DNA of 12,325 bases from Spirochaetaceae bacterium (GTDB taxonomy: Bacteria > Spirochaetota > Spirochaetia > DSM-27196 > SKKC01). The notes under the pieces were generated by a model. The model had not been told where the DNA came from. It was given only the letters and a program-made list of their open reading frames with translations, and made no database searches. This document shows positions 1 through 6,840 of this stretch, one piece after another. Every line of letters starts with the position of its first letter. Positions within the stretch are counted from its first letter, which is position 1. Where the stretch lies: NCBI GenBank assembly GCA_003552745.1, contig PUOG01000217.1:1-12325 (forward strand). Direction: 5' to 3'. The position numbers and the translations under genes were made by a program.

Positions 1-926
1 GGGGACCGTTCGAACCGGAGCACCGCACGCTCGAGGCTGGTCTTCGCGAATGGGTGGAGCGGCAGACTCGACTCTCGCTCGGCTACGTTGAGCAACTCTA
101 CACATTCGGCGACAGCAATCGTGCCGGTTTGAGCGACGGCGGGGACGACGGGCGCGGTGGTGCCGACGGCGGCAAAGCCGGCGACGGCCGCGGTAACCCG
201 GCCAACCACGCCCCCCGCGCCGCGCGCAACGTCTCGGTCGCATATCTCGCGCTCGTACACGCCGACCGTGCCCGCTCGTCGGTGCCCGGCGCGACGTGGC
301 GCGGATGGTACGAGCACCTGCCGTGGGAGGACTGGCGCGAAGGCGAGCCGGAGGCGATGCGAAGCGTGCTCGAGCGGCTGGAGCGGTGGGCGGCCGATGC
401 CGGCGACGAAAAAACCCGCGCACGAAGACGCACGCGCATCCGCCTCGCCTTCGGCGGGCGCGGTGTTCCGCGCGACGAGGAGCGGGTGCTCGAACGCTAC
501 GAGCTGCTCTACGAGTCGCGACTGATTCCCGAGGCGTGGTACGACGCTGGCGAAGCACCTTCGGCGGAGGCTGCATCGATGCCCGGAACGCCGATGGAGA
601 CCGATCACCGCCGTATTCTCGCCACCGCGATCGGCCGTCTGCGCGGCAAGATCAAGTACCGTCCGGTGCTCTTCGAGTTGATGCCGCCGGCGTTTACACT
701 GCTCGCGTTGCAGCGGACCGCCGAAGCGCTCTCCGGGATGGGGTTACACAAGCAGAATTTCCGCCGGCTGGTGAACAACCAGCAACTGGTGGAGCCGACC
801 GGCGCGGTGGAGCAGGAGACCGGCGGCCGCCCGGCAAAGCTCATGCGCTTTCGCCGCGAGGTCGAGCTCGAACGCCCGTCGCCGGGGGTACGCATGTCGG
901 CGACCCGGCGGGCCGGTCTGGTGTAG
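1..926 (+). CDS. nrtR: NrtR-type Nudix-related transcriptional repressor of NAD synthesis (5' partial)
   Basis: The reading frame is open from base 3 to the TAG at 924-926, so the true start lies left of the window and the ATG at 54 is probably internal. Seen: near the left edge, residues EHRTLEAGLREWVERQT followed by LGYVEQLYTFGD match the end of the degenerate Nudix domain of NrtR regulators. The Nudix box appears to have lost the glutamates needed for hydrolysis. A Gly/Asp-rich low-complexity loop (about bases 130-225) interrupts the domain before SVAYLALV. The C-terminal winged helix contains KIKYRPVLFELMPPAFTLL, then NFRRLVNN and GGRPAKLMRF, the family signature. Known of the family: NrtR binds palindromes upstream of NAD genes, and ADP-ribose or a related nucleotide releases it. 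Context agrees, since nadABC follows on the same strand with palindromes in between. Family is secure; the ligand is inferred. Confidence 0.9.
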   Translation, partial: GPFEPEHRTLEAGLREWVERQTRLSLGYVEQLYTFGDSNRAGLSDGGDDGRGGADGGKAGDGRGNPANHAPRAARNVSVAYLALVHADRARSSVPGATWRGWYEHLPWEDWREGEPEAMRSVLERLERWAADAGDEKTRARRRTRIRLAFGGRGVPRDEERVLERYELLYESRLIPEAWYDAGEAPSAEAASMPGTPMETDHRRILATAIGRLRGKIKYRPVLFELMPPAFTLLALQRTAEALSGMGLHKQNFRRLVNNQQLVEPTGAVEQETGGRPAKLMRFRREVELERPSPGVRMSATRRAGLV

Positions 927-949
927 CACCGGCAACCGGCAACCCCCGT

Positions 950-979
950 TTGACGCGCTTGCCCGATCTCCCTTATACT
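950..979 (+). promoter_or_regulatory. Likely sigma70-type promoter of nadABC
   Basis: TTGACG (950-955) and TATACT (974-979) each match the sigma70 consensus at five of six positions and are 18 bases apart. Transcription would start near 986, giving a leader of about 135 bases before the nadA ATG. The -10 element lies inside the palindrome at 971-995, as expected for a repressed promoter. No other convincing promoter was found in the gap between nrtR and nadA. The hexamers are seen; use of the promoter is inferred. Confidence 0.65.
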
Positions 980-995
980 CATTTCAAGCATAAGG
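971..995. promoter_or_regulatory. Upstream palindromic operator, probably for NrtR
   Basis: This is an imperfect 25-base palindrome with outer arms CCTTAT (971-976) and ATAAGG (990-995) and further paired positions C-G and T-A inside. It contains ATACTCAT (975-982), the same half-site word found in the operator next to nadA. It covers the predicted -10 element and the start point, so a bound repressor would block RNA polymerase. The repressor encoded just upstream is the natural candidate. The palindrome is seen; the binding protein is inferred. Confidence 0.6.
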
Positions 996-1042
996 GGCTG
1001 CCGGCGATTGCGCCGGTTTTCGAAGGTGGGGTCCGATCGTCC

Positions 1043-1058
1043 GACGCGCATCGGCGTC
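1043..1058 (+). other. Small hairpin in the nadA leader
   Basis: GACGC (1043-1047) pairs with GCGTC (1054-1058) around a six-base loop. It is the clearest simple hairpin in the predicted nadABC leader. No U-run follows it, so it is not an intrinsic terminator, and in DNA this GC-rich such a stem can arise by chance. No role is claimed. Confidence 0.25.
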
Positions 1059-1092
1059 TGGTCTGGAGGGGCACCGTTTTCTTCGCCCACTA

Positions 1093-1109
1093 ATACTCAT
1101 AATGAGTAT
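1093..1109. promoter_or_regulatory. Downstream palindromic operator against the nadA ribosome binding site
   Basis: ATACTCAT-A-ATGAGTAT is a perfect 17-base palindrome around a central A, in an AT-rich patch within GC-rich DNA. It ends one base before the AAGGAG (1110-1115) that serves the nadA ATG at 1121. It shares its left half with the upstream site (975-982), with centres about 118 bases apart. Known NrtR operators are palindromes of this kind, and the regulator gene is next door. It is too close to the start codon to sit at a normal promoter, so it could act as a roadblock or pair with the upstream site by looping; both are inferences. Confidence 0.7.
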
Positions 1110-1120
1110 AAGGAGTGAGC

Positions 1121-2164
1121 ATGGGTTCGAATAGAGAGGCGGTGCGCCGTGGTGACGTGCAGGCCGCGAGCACGACCCTCGAATACACCCGTGAGGTCGC
1201 CGATCGTGTCGACCACATCTACGAAAAGATGCGCTCGGTCGTGCCGCAGATCGAGTGGCCGGTGTTCGCACCGGAGATCGATGAGATTCTCCGCCTGAAA
1301 GCCGAACGCAAGGCGGTGATCCTCGCGCACAACTACCAGACCCCGGAGATCTTCCACGGTGTCGCCGATATCGTCGGCGATTCGCTCGCCCTCGCTCGCC
1401 GCGCGACCGAAACCGATGCGCCGGTCATCGTGCAGGCGGGCGTGCACTTCATGGCAGAGACATCGAAGCTGCTCAATCCGGAGAAGACCGTGCTCATCCC
1501 CGACCTCGGCGCCGGCTGCTCGCTCGCCGAGTCGATTACCCCCGCCGACGTGCGCCGCCTCCGCGAGGCGTACCCGGACACCCCGGTCGTCACCTACGTG
1601 AACACCTCCGCGGCGGTGAAGGCCGAGTCGGACATCTGCTGCACCTCCGGCAACGCGGTGCGCATCGTCGAGTCGCTCGGCGCCGACCGGGTCATCTTCA
1701 TCCCGGATGAATATCTCGGCAAGTACGTCGCCACGCAAACCGATGTGCAGATCATCACCTGGAAGGGGCACTGCGAGGTTCACGAGCGCTTTACCCCGCA
1801 GGAGCTCATCGACTATCGCCGCGCCTACAACGACCTGCGCATCATCGCGCACCCGGAGTGTCCGCCGGAGGTCCTCGCCGAGGCCGATTTCGTCGGGTCG
1901 ACCTCGCAGATGATCGGCTTCGTTCGCGAGGAACATCCGGGCCGTGTTCTCATGGTCACCGAGTGCTCGATGAGCGACAACGTTGCCGCCGAGGCGCCAC
2001 AGACCGAGTTCGTCCGCCCGTGCAACCTCTGCCCGCACATGAAGCGCATTACCCTTAGCGGCATTCGCGAATCGCTCGAGAAGCTTGGTCCGGAAGTCAG
2101 CGTCGATCCGGCGGTCGCCGATTCCGCCCGCCGCGCGGTCGAGCGCATGCTGGAAGTCCAATGA
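1121..2164 (+). CDS. nadA: Quinolinate synthase NadA
   Basis: NadA condenses iminoaspartate, made by NadB, with dihydroxyacetone phosphate to give quinolinate, using an oxygen-sensitive [4Fe-4S] cluster in the cytoplasm. The 347-residue product has the usual length. Seen: the opening AVILAHNYQTPEI (residues 66-77), then GDSLALAR, GVHFMAETSK and PDLGAGCSLAES. The three likely cluster cysteines are C133 (AGCSLAES), C218 (GHCEVH) and C304 (within CNLCPHM). The C-terminal part has TECSMSDN and the CPHMKRITL segment. I chose ATG 1121 because AAGGAG lies five bases upstream; a GTG at 1115 is in frame but overlaps that site. The TGA stop overlaps the nadB ATG (ATGA at 2161-2164), so translation is probably coupled. 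Control by the two upstream palindromes is likely. Confidence 0.97.
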   Translation: MGSNREAVRRGDVQAASTTLEYTREVADRVDHIYEKMRSVVPQIEWPVFAPEIDEILRLKAERKAVILAHNYQTPEIFHGVADIVGDSLALARRATETDAPVIVQAGVHFMAETSKLLNPEKTVLIPDLGAGCSLAESITPADVRRLREAYPDTPVVTYVNTSAAVKAESDICCTSGNAVRIVESLGADRVIFIPDEYLGKYVATQTDVQIITWKGHCEVHERFTPQELIDYRRAYNDLRIIAHPECPPEVLAEADFVGSTSQMIGFVREEHPGRVLMVTECSMSDNVAAEAPQTEFVRPCNLCPHMKRITLSGIRESLEKLGPEVSVDPAVADSARRAVERMLEVQ

Positions 2165-3954
2165 GGAATTTCAAGGTGATGGATACAGCCGCCGATCGAC
2201 CCGTTGTGGTCGTCGGCTCAGGCGCCGCCGGTCTCGCCGCCGCGCTCGCCCTCTCGCCCGCCCCCGTCCGGCTGGTAACCGCCGGCAGGCTCGACAGCGA
2301 TTCGTCGAGCGCGTGGGCGCAGGGCGGGATCGCCGCCGCGCTCGGCGCCGACGATTCGCCGGAGCTCCACGCGCGAGATACGGTTGCCGCCGGAGCGGGG
2401 CTCGTCGACGAGCCGGTCGCGCGCGAGATCACCGAGGCCGCGCCGGATTGCATCGAATGGCTTGCGCGGCTCGGTGTGCCGTTCGACCGTGCTGCGAACG
2501 GCGAGTACTCGCTCGGGCTTGAAGGTGCCCACAGCCGCCGCCGGATCGCCCGGGTCGGCGGCGACGGAGTCGGCCAGGCGGTTGTCGACGCGCTCGCCGC
2601 GGCGGTACGACGCAGCGAGCATATCGAAGTGCTCGAGCGGCATTCGGTCATCGAGTTGCTCGGCGGCGGAGTGAACGGGCACGATCGTGTCGGTCGCCGG
2701 AAAGCCGGGGATCACCCGGCCGCCTGCGGCCGGAGCGTCCGCGGTGTGCTCGCCGTCGATCGGGCCGGACGCCGGCGGACAATCGACGCCCGTGCCGTGG
2801 TGCTTGCCACCGGCGGAGTCGGCTCGTTGTACAGCGATACCACGAATCCGCGGGGAGCGTTTGGGTACGGGATCGCGCTTGCCCTTCGCGCCGGTGCGGC
2901 TGTCCGCGATGCGGAGTTCGTTCAGTTTCACCCGACCGCCATCGATATCGGCCGCACGCCGATGCCGCTTGCCACCGAGGCGCTGCGCGGCGAAGGGGCG
3001 CTGCTTGTCGACGGTAACGGTGAGCCGATTCTCGAGGGCGGTGACGGGGAGCTCGCCCCGCGCGACGTGGTCGCCCGCGCGATCGCACGGCGGCTCGGCC
3101 GGGGGGGCGACCGGACCGACATTACGGCCAACGGCCGGCGGATGACCGGCAGCGCCGAGAGCATCCGCGGCGCGGCGGCAAGCGGCGCCGGCACGCGCCG
3201 CCGGCTCGCCGCCTGCCGCGTCTATCTCGATGCCACCCACGCGATCGGCGCGGCGATGCCCGAGCGTTTCCCGGCGGTAACCGCCGCCTGCCGTGCCGCC
3301 GGCATCGATCCGGTGACCGAGCCGATCCCGGTCCGTCCGGCAGCCCACTACCACATGGGCGGGATCGCGGTCGACTTGCACGGTCGAAGCGGTGTGTCGG
3401 GCCTCTACGCCTGCGGCGAGGTTGCGTGTACCGGCCTGCACGGGGCGAATCGCCTTGCGAGCAATTCGCTGCTCGAGGCGATAGTATCGGCGCGGCGGGT
3501 GGCGCAGGCGATAGCTGGCGGTGAATGTGACGCCGGCTGGGCGCGTCGTGAGGTCGTAGCACAGCGGTGCGGTTGCGGTGGCGACGGGCATGCGGCACGC
3601 ATCCGCGAGATCAGCGATCGTTATCTCGGCGTCGAACGTGACGGGGCCGGGTTGCGACAGGCAATCGCCGAACTTACGCCGCTCGCCTTCGACGACCGGT
3701 GGGCGGCGGCGCTCGCCGCGCTCGCGATCGCGGTCGCCGCCGAACGGCGAGAGGAGAGCAGGGGAGGGCACTACCGCGGCGACTACCCGCACACCGATGC
3801 GGCGCAGGCTCACTCGCGTCTGCTCACCTTCCGCGACATCCGGGATGCGGCCGCCGCGATCGCCGGCGATCGGGCACCGGCCACAGAGCCCCGTTGCTCC
3901 GGCCGCCGCACCGAGCACGCCGCTTTCGCACAAGCGCTCGAGGTGTCCAGATGA
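2161..3954 (+). CDS. nadB: L-aspartate oxidase NadB
   Basis: This FAD enzyme oxidises aspartate to iminoaspartate, the first step of quinolinate synthesis, and hands it to NadA. Seen: the dinucleotide-binding motif VVVVGSGAAGLAAAL (residues 15-29), SSAWAQGGIAAAL (49-61), VVLATGG (213-219), FVQFHPTA (253-260), TEALRGEGA (272-280), ELAPRDVVARAI (297-308), AAHYHMGGIAVD (394-405) and GLHGANRLASNSLLEA (425-440). These are the conserved flavin and substrate segments of the succinate dehydrogenase flavoprotein family, and the C-terminal helical domain has ESRGGHYRGDYP. At 597 residues it is longer than typical (about 540). Part of the excess is a low-complexity Arg/Gly/Ala insert at about residues 313-352. 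The chosen ATG overlaps the nadA stop. ATG 2179, seven codons in, is an alternative with GAGGA upstream. Confidence 0.96.
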   Translation: MRNFKVMDTAADRPVVVVGSGAAGLAAALALSPAPVRLVTAGRLDSDSSSAWAQGGIAAALGADDSPELHARDTVAAGAGLVDEPVAREITEAAPDCIEWLARLGVPFDRAANGEYSLGLEGAHSRRRIARVGGDGVGQAVVDALAAAVRRSEHIEVLERHSVIELLGGGVNGHDRVGRRKAGDHPAACGRSVRGVLAVDRAGRRRTIDARAVVLATGGVGSLYSDTTNPRGAFGYGIALALRAGAAVRDAEFVQFHPTAIDIGRTPMPLATEALRGEGALLVDGNGEPILEGGDGELAPRDVVARAIARRLGRGGDRTDITANGRRMTGSAESIRGAAASGAGTRRRLAACRVYLDATHAIGAAMPERFPAVTAACRAAGIDPVTEPIPVRPAAHYHMGGIAVDLHGRSGVSGLYACGEVACTGLHGANRLASNSLLEAIVSARRVAQAIAGGECDAGWARREVVAQRCGCGGDGHAARIREISDRYLGVERDGAGLRQAIAELTPLAFDDRWAAALAALAIAVAAERREESRGGHYRGDYPHTDAAQAHSRLLTFRDIRDAAAAIAGDRAPATEPRCSGRRTEHAAFAQALEVSR

Positions 3955-4811
3955 ATCAAGCAACCGTAGAAGATGTCGTGCGACGCGCGTTCGCCGAAGA
4001 CCTCGGATGCGGCGGCGATATCACCAGCGAGGCGACCGTACCGGCAGGCTCGCGCATCGCCGGGCGGATCGTTGCGCGACGGGAAGGGGTCATAGCCGGT
4101 GTCGATGCCGCCTGCTGCGCCTTCCGACTGCTCGACGACGGAGTCGAGATCTCGGTCGAGTGCGGCGACGGCGAGCGCGTCGACGGCGAGCGCGTCGACG
4201 GCGGTGGGACGGTCTTGCGCCTTCACGGCAACGCCCGCGCGCTGCTCACCGCCGAGCGCACCGCGCTCAACCTGCTCGGCCACCTTTCGGGGATCGCGAC
4301 GGCCACCGCCGGCCTCGCCGCGGCGATCGAAGGGTACCGCGCCCGCATCACCTGCACCCGCAAGACAACCCCGGGACTGCGTGCGCTCGAGAAGCGCGCG
4401 GTGCGCCTCGGCGGCGGCTCGAATCACCGCTTCGGCCTCGGCGATGCGGTGCTCATCAAGGATAACCACATCGCGATCGCCGGCGGGATCCGCCCGGCAA
4501 TCGAGCGGGCACGGATCGCCGCCGGTCACATGCGCAAGGTCGAAGTAGAGGTCGACACCCTCGAACAGCTCGAGCAAGCGCTCGCCGCCGGACCGCCGGA
4601 CGCGGTGCTGCTCGACAATATGCGGCCGGCCGGCCTCGCGCGGGCGGTGGAGCTCGTCGCCGGCCGCGCGACGACCGAAGCCTCCGGCGGTATTACCGCC
4701 GAGACCATTCAGGACGTCGCCGCGAGCGGAGTCGACTACATCTCGGTCGGCTGGATTACCCACAGCGCGCCGGCGCTCGATATCGGGTTGGATGTCGAAA
4801 CGCCAGGATGA
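3951..4811 (+). CDS. nadC: Nicotinate-nucleotide pyrophosphorylase (quinolinate phosphoribosyltransferase) NadC
   Basis: NadC converts quinolinate and PRPP to nicotinate mononucleotide, CO2 and pyrophosphate, completing the module begun by NadB and NadA. The 286-residue product has normal length. Seen: an N-terminal sandwich domain starting EDLGCGGDITSE (16-27), then ERTALNLLGHLSGIAT (102-117), TCTRKTTPGLRALEK (134-148), GGGSNHRFGLGDAVLIKDNH (154-173), KVEVEVDT (196-203), LLDNM (220-224), EASGGI (243-248) and YISVGWITHS (263-272). The basic residues of TRKTTPG, NHR and LIKDNH are the known substrate- and PRPP-binding positions. ATG 3951 overlaps the nadB TGA (3952-3954); the frame is open further upstream, but that part is the nadB gene. 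A 15-base tandem repeat duplicates five residues at about 74-83. Nothing of the biosynthetic operon follows. Confidence 0.97.
   Translation: MNQATVEDVVRRAFAEDLGCGGDITSEATVPAGSRIAGRIVARREGVIAGVDAACCAFRLLDDGVEISVECGDGERVDGERVDGGGTVLRLHGNARALLTAERTALNLLGHLSGIATATAGLAAAIEGYRARITCTRKTTPGLRALEKRAVRLGGGSNHRFGLGDAVLIKDNHIAIAGGIRPAIERARIAAGHMRKVEVEVDTLEQLEQALAAGPPDAVLLDNMRPAGLARAVELVAGRATTEASGGITAETIQDVAASGVDYISVGWITHSAPALDIGLDVETPG
4166..4203 (+). repeat. 15-base tandem repeat inside nadC, about 2.5 copies
   Basis: The unit CGACGGCGAGCGCGT occurs at 4166-4180 and again at 4181-4195 without change, followed by an eight-base partial copy. It keeps the frame and duplicates the peptide DGERV, in a surface-like stretch between two strands of the N-terminal domain. 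The exact identity suggests a recent slippage event. Copy number could vary among strains. Confidence 0.85.
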
Positions 4812-4862
4812 CGCTCAAGCGCTCGACCGTCCGCAATTCGTGCCCCGATAATACGGCTTGAT

Positions 4863-4921
4863 GTAATGGATAGCGGGAGCTGTTCAGTCTCCCAACCCAT
4901 GGTATGCATCCATCCCATTAC
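4863..4921. other. Nested inverted repeats after nadC
   Basis: The gap from the nadC stop (4811) to the end of the lipoprotein gene (5068) holds no gene I can support. GTAATGG (4863-4869) can pair with CCATTAC (4915-4921), enclosing a GGGAG (4875-4879) / CTCCC (4889-4893) hairpin. There is no U-run, so this is not a classic intrinsic terminator for nadABC, though it could protect the 3' end. The local sequence is less GC-rich than the nad genes. It is reported as structure only. Confidence 0.35.
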
Positions 4922-4980
4922 CGAAGACCATCAGCTGCATGACAAGCCCGAGGTGAAACACACCAAACGGTGGAACTAAT

Positions 4981-5025
4981 CGCCCGTTGGCCGATGGCCG
5001 GGGCGCCCGAGGGCACCAACGGGCG
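4981..5025. terminator. Strong inverted repeat between converging genes, possible bidirectional 3'-end hairpin
   Basis: CGCCCGTTGG (4981-4990) and CCAACGGGCG (5016-5025) form a perfect ten-pair stem. The 25-base loop is itself GC-rich and contains the self-complementary GGGCGCCC. It lies between nadC (+) and the lipoprotein gene (-), where a shared terminator is expected. Neither side has a clear U-run (the minus-strand exit reads ATTAGTT), so termination is possible but unproven. It could also be a small extragenic repeat. Confidence 0.45.
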
Positions 5026-5067
5026 GAGGATTCTCGAATGCGTCGGAACGCGAGTTGGCCATCTCGA

Positions 5068-6582
5068 TTATTCAGCTGGCGGGTCCCAACTCAGCTCCAT
5101 CACAAAGCCGGGGAAGCGATACATGAAGCGTATGCCGTGTACCTCCAATCCCTCCTCCTTGTCACCGACATTCTGTGGCAAGACCCACTTCGCACCTTCG
5201 AGTTTCAGTTCGCTATCTCGATAACCGCCGGGTTCGACATCGAAAACGAGTTCATACACGTTGTCGGCACGTGTCCATTCACCGCCGTCGTACAAATTAC
5301 CGTTCTCATCATCCAATCGATAGCCGGAGAGATCAAAGCCATACCAGTCAATGAATGGTTCCAGGCGTTCAGGCGAGATCTCTTCATAGTCCGAGCCGTT
5401 CCATATTGCCCATCCGACCTCGATACGACTCATATACCCACTCTCGTCGTTCTCTACACGGAGGCGTGGCACCGGCATTAAGAGGTTATCCTCGTCGTCA
5501 AAGGGTGGATACATGTTCAGGTACATAAGCCCGAACTCGGTCGATTGATCTTCTTCAGCCCTGACGCTCCAAGCCCCATCGGTTGGAGGCATCGAGAGCA
5601 AATAGCCCCCGGCAAGGGGGTCGTCTTCGTAATCCTCATTTATGTGATCATCAGGATACGGGTAGAACTTGTAGTAGTAATCACCCGAGTCAGCGTCCCT
5701 GGGACGAGCCTCGAGAGCTTCGGCTGTTGAATTGATAGTCTCGCCATTGTCCCACAGCACCAAATCCTCATCGTTCGCTGGATAAAGGAAAAACTCCTCG
5801 GACTCCTCCGGAGAATCGCGTAAGTTGATAATCGGCCGATACCCGCTTGTTTCGTAACTTGCCGGATCGAGCCATTGGTTGTCACTCTCGAGTGCTTCGG
5901 TCGAAAGAAAGCGAAATGTGGGTCTGATCTCACCAACGAAAGTGACGAGATTGATCAACGCCCGCAGGGCGTCGTCAAACTCAGCAAGCGCCGCTACTCG
6001 CGAGACGTCTTCCACGGTTGCGCCAATATCGAAGATATCGTGTTCCGCGGCAATGGTCAGATCATACCCATCGGGGTCGAATTGAAGGGTCCCGAGCGAT
6101 ACATTACCGTCGATGAGCTCAGTATCGATACCGTGCCAATACTCCTCTCCGTCGACGCCTATCCCCAAGACTCCAATGGCGTCCTCTCGCCCATCAGCCT
6201 GCACCTCTACCAGAATTGCCACGAACGCGTTTCCATCTTCTACTTCGAAGCTAAATGAACCGTCTCCATCTACGGTATGTCGCCTGCGTTCGCGAACCAT
6301 ACGGTCGTAAAGATCCGGATCAATGCCGGAGATTCCCGACAGGCGATCGGACTCGAAAACGTATACTGCGTATTCGTTGGCGTTCGTGCCAGTCGAAAAC
6401 CGTGATTCTGATCGTATCGCATTGTTTATGGCCGATTCCGGCAGGCTTCCGCTTATCGAGACAGTGGATTCATCTATTTCGCCTCCTCCCGGTTCCACCG
6501 GACTCTGGCATGCGATCACGAGTATCGCGAGAGCCAACAGAAGCCCGATTACGCGGGCGTTATCGTACGATCGTCTATGCAT
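5068..6582 (-). CDS. Unrecognised acidic lipoprotein
   Basis: I do not recognise this family. The 504-residue product begins with a basic stretch (RRSYDNAR), a hydrophobic run LLLALAILVIA, and Cys25 in a lipobox-like VIAC, followed by Gln-Ser-Pro. This fits signal peptidase II processing and lipid anchoring; the residue at +2 does not settle inner versus outer membrane. The mature part starts with a Gly/Glu/Ser-rich linker. It is rich in Asp, Glu, Tyr and Trp, with many DED/EED runs, no cysteine I can see after the anchor and no further membrane segment. This suggests an extracytoplasmic beta-rich or calcium-binding-like surface protein, but that is a guess. ATG 6582 has AAGGGG six bases upstream; a TTG at 6606 is in frame but less likely. 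The gene is visibly less GC-rich than its neighbours, which may mean recent acquisition. Confidence 0.8.
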   Translation of the reverse strand: MHRRSYDNARVIGLLLALAILVIACQSPVEPGGGEIDESTVSISGSLPESAINNAIRSESRFSTGTNANEYAVYVFESDRLSGISGIDPDLYDRMVRERRRHTVDGDGSFSFEVEDGNAFVAILVEVQADGREDAIGVLGIGVDGEEYWHGIDTELIDGNVSLGTLQFDPDGYDLTIAAEHDIFDIGATVEDVSRVAALAEFDDALRALINLVTFVGEIRPTFRFLSTEALESDNQWLDPASYETSGYRPIINLRDSPEESEEFFLYPANDEDLVLWDNGETINSTAEALEARPRDADSGDYYYKFYPYPDDHINEDYEDDPLAGGYLLSMPPTDGAWSVRAEEDQSTEFGLMYLNMYPPFDDEDNLLMPVPRLRVENDESGYMSRIEVGWAIWNGSDYEEISPERLEPFIDWYGFDLSGYRLDDENGNLYDGGEWTRADNVYELVFDVEPGGYRDSELKLEGAKWVLPQNVGDKEEGLEVHGIRFMYRFPGFVMELSWDPPAE

Positions 6583-6676
6583 TGCCTGCCCCTTTTTTAC
6601 ACTCAAGAATTCGATAGCGAATACGGTAGCATGAGCGTTCGCATCCGACGAGGTCAGGAAACGTCCGGGGAAAACG

Positions 6677-6757
6677 ATTTCCAGGCGGAAATGCCTGTTG
6701 GGAGGCGTTTCTGTTGATGCCTGGCGTGCCAGGCATCACGTATTGACAATAATACGT
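6677..6757. repeat. Run of four adjacent or overlapping inverted repeats in the divergent gap
   Basis: Four inverted repeats occur in 81 bases. ATTTCC (6677-6682) pairs with GGAAAT (6687-6692) across four bases. GAAATGCCT (6688-6696) pairs with AGGCGTTTC (6703-6711), with one T-G pair. TGATGCCTGGC (6715-6725) pairs perfectly with GCCAGGCATCA (6728-6738) across two bases. ACGTATT (6738-6744) pairs with AATACGT (6751-6757). The first and second share bases and cannot both form; CAGGC/GCCTG (6682-6697) is another alternative. The word ATGCCTG recurs at 6691 and 6717. The run lies in the gap between divergent genes, where it could be operators, an RNA leader of the lipoprotein mRNA, or a small extragenic repeat. 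Confidence 0.7.
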
Positions 6758-6788
6758 TTCGGGTGTACCAATTAAGTGGTGTACTAAT
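6743..6788 (+). promoter_or_regulatory. Possible promoter and repeated operator upstream of the permease
   Basis: A perfect -35 hexamer TTGACA lies at 6743-6748, but the best -10 at a normal distance (TACCAA, 6766-6771) is poor, matching three of six positions. Two near-identical ten-base words, GTGTACCAAT (6763-6772) and GTGTACTAAT (6779-6788), are 16 bases apart, and CTAATAC recurs at 6784 and 6792. Paired direct repeats at this position suggest sites for a regulator that helps a weak promoter. No regulator gene is nearby. The hexamer and repeats are seen; function is inferred. Confidence 0.4.
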
Positions 6789-6840
6789 ACGCTAATACAG
6801 CATCTATCGATGGCCCGGATGAGGCCCGGAGAAAGACGAG

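Noticed and set aside
912..933. Terminator over the regulator stop codon (GCCGGT/ACCGGC)
   Set aside because: The stem has only six pairs with a ten-base loop and no U-run, which is expected by chance at this GC content.
296..1093. 265-residue plus-strand open frame spanning the regulator and the nadA promoter
   Set aside because: It is out of frame with the clearly recognisable regulator and composed mainly of Arg, Ala and Gly; it runs through the operator region.
984..1120. A riboswitch (such as an NAD-binding type) in the nadA leader
   Set aside because: The leader of about 135 bases shows only one small hairpin and no arrangement I recognise, while repressor palindromes explain regulation. 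A covariance search would settle it.
1097..2161. 354-residue open frame on the minus strand opposite nadA
   Set aside because: NadA with all its motifs occupies the other strand. This frame is low in hydrophobic order and looks like the mirror of codon bias.
2218..3963. 581-residue open frame on the minus strand opposite nadB
   Set aside because: It is the mirror of a GC-rich coding gene: no recognisable domains, Arg/Gly/Pro-rich composition, and nadB on the plus strand is certain.
4840..4935. A tRNA or small structured RNA gene after nadC
   Set aside because: There is no acceptor stem ending in CCA, no T-loop GTTC..., and no cloverleaf spacing; only nested short inverted repeats were found.
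5875..6634. Several 98-127-residue open frames opposite the lipoprotein gene
   Set aside because: They show no domains or ribosome binding sites, and the minus-strand frame has a signal peptide, lipobox and good start.
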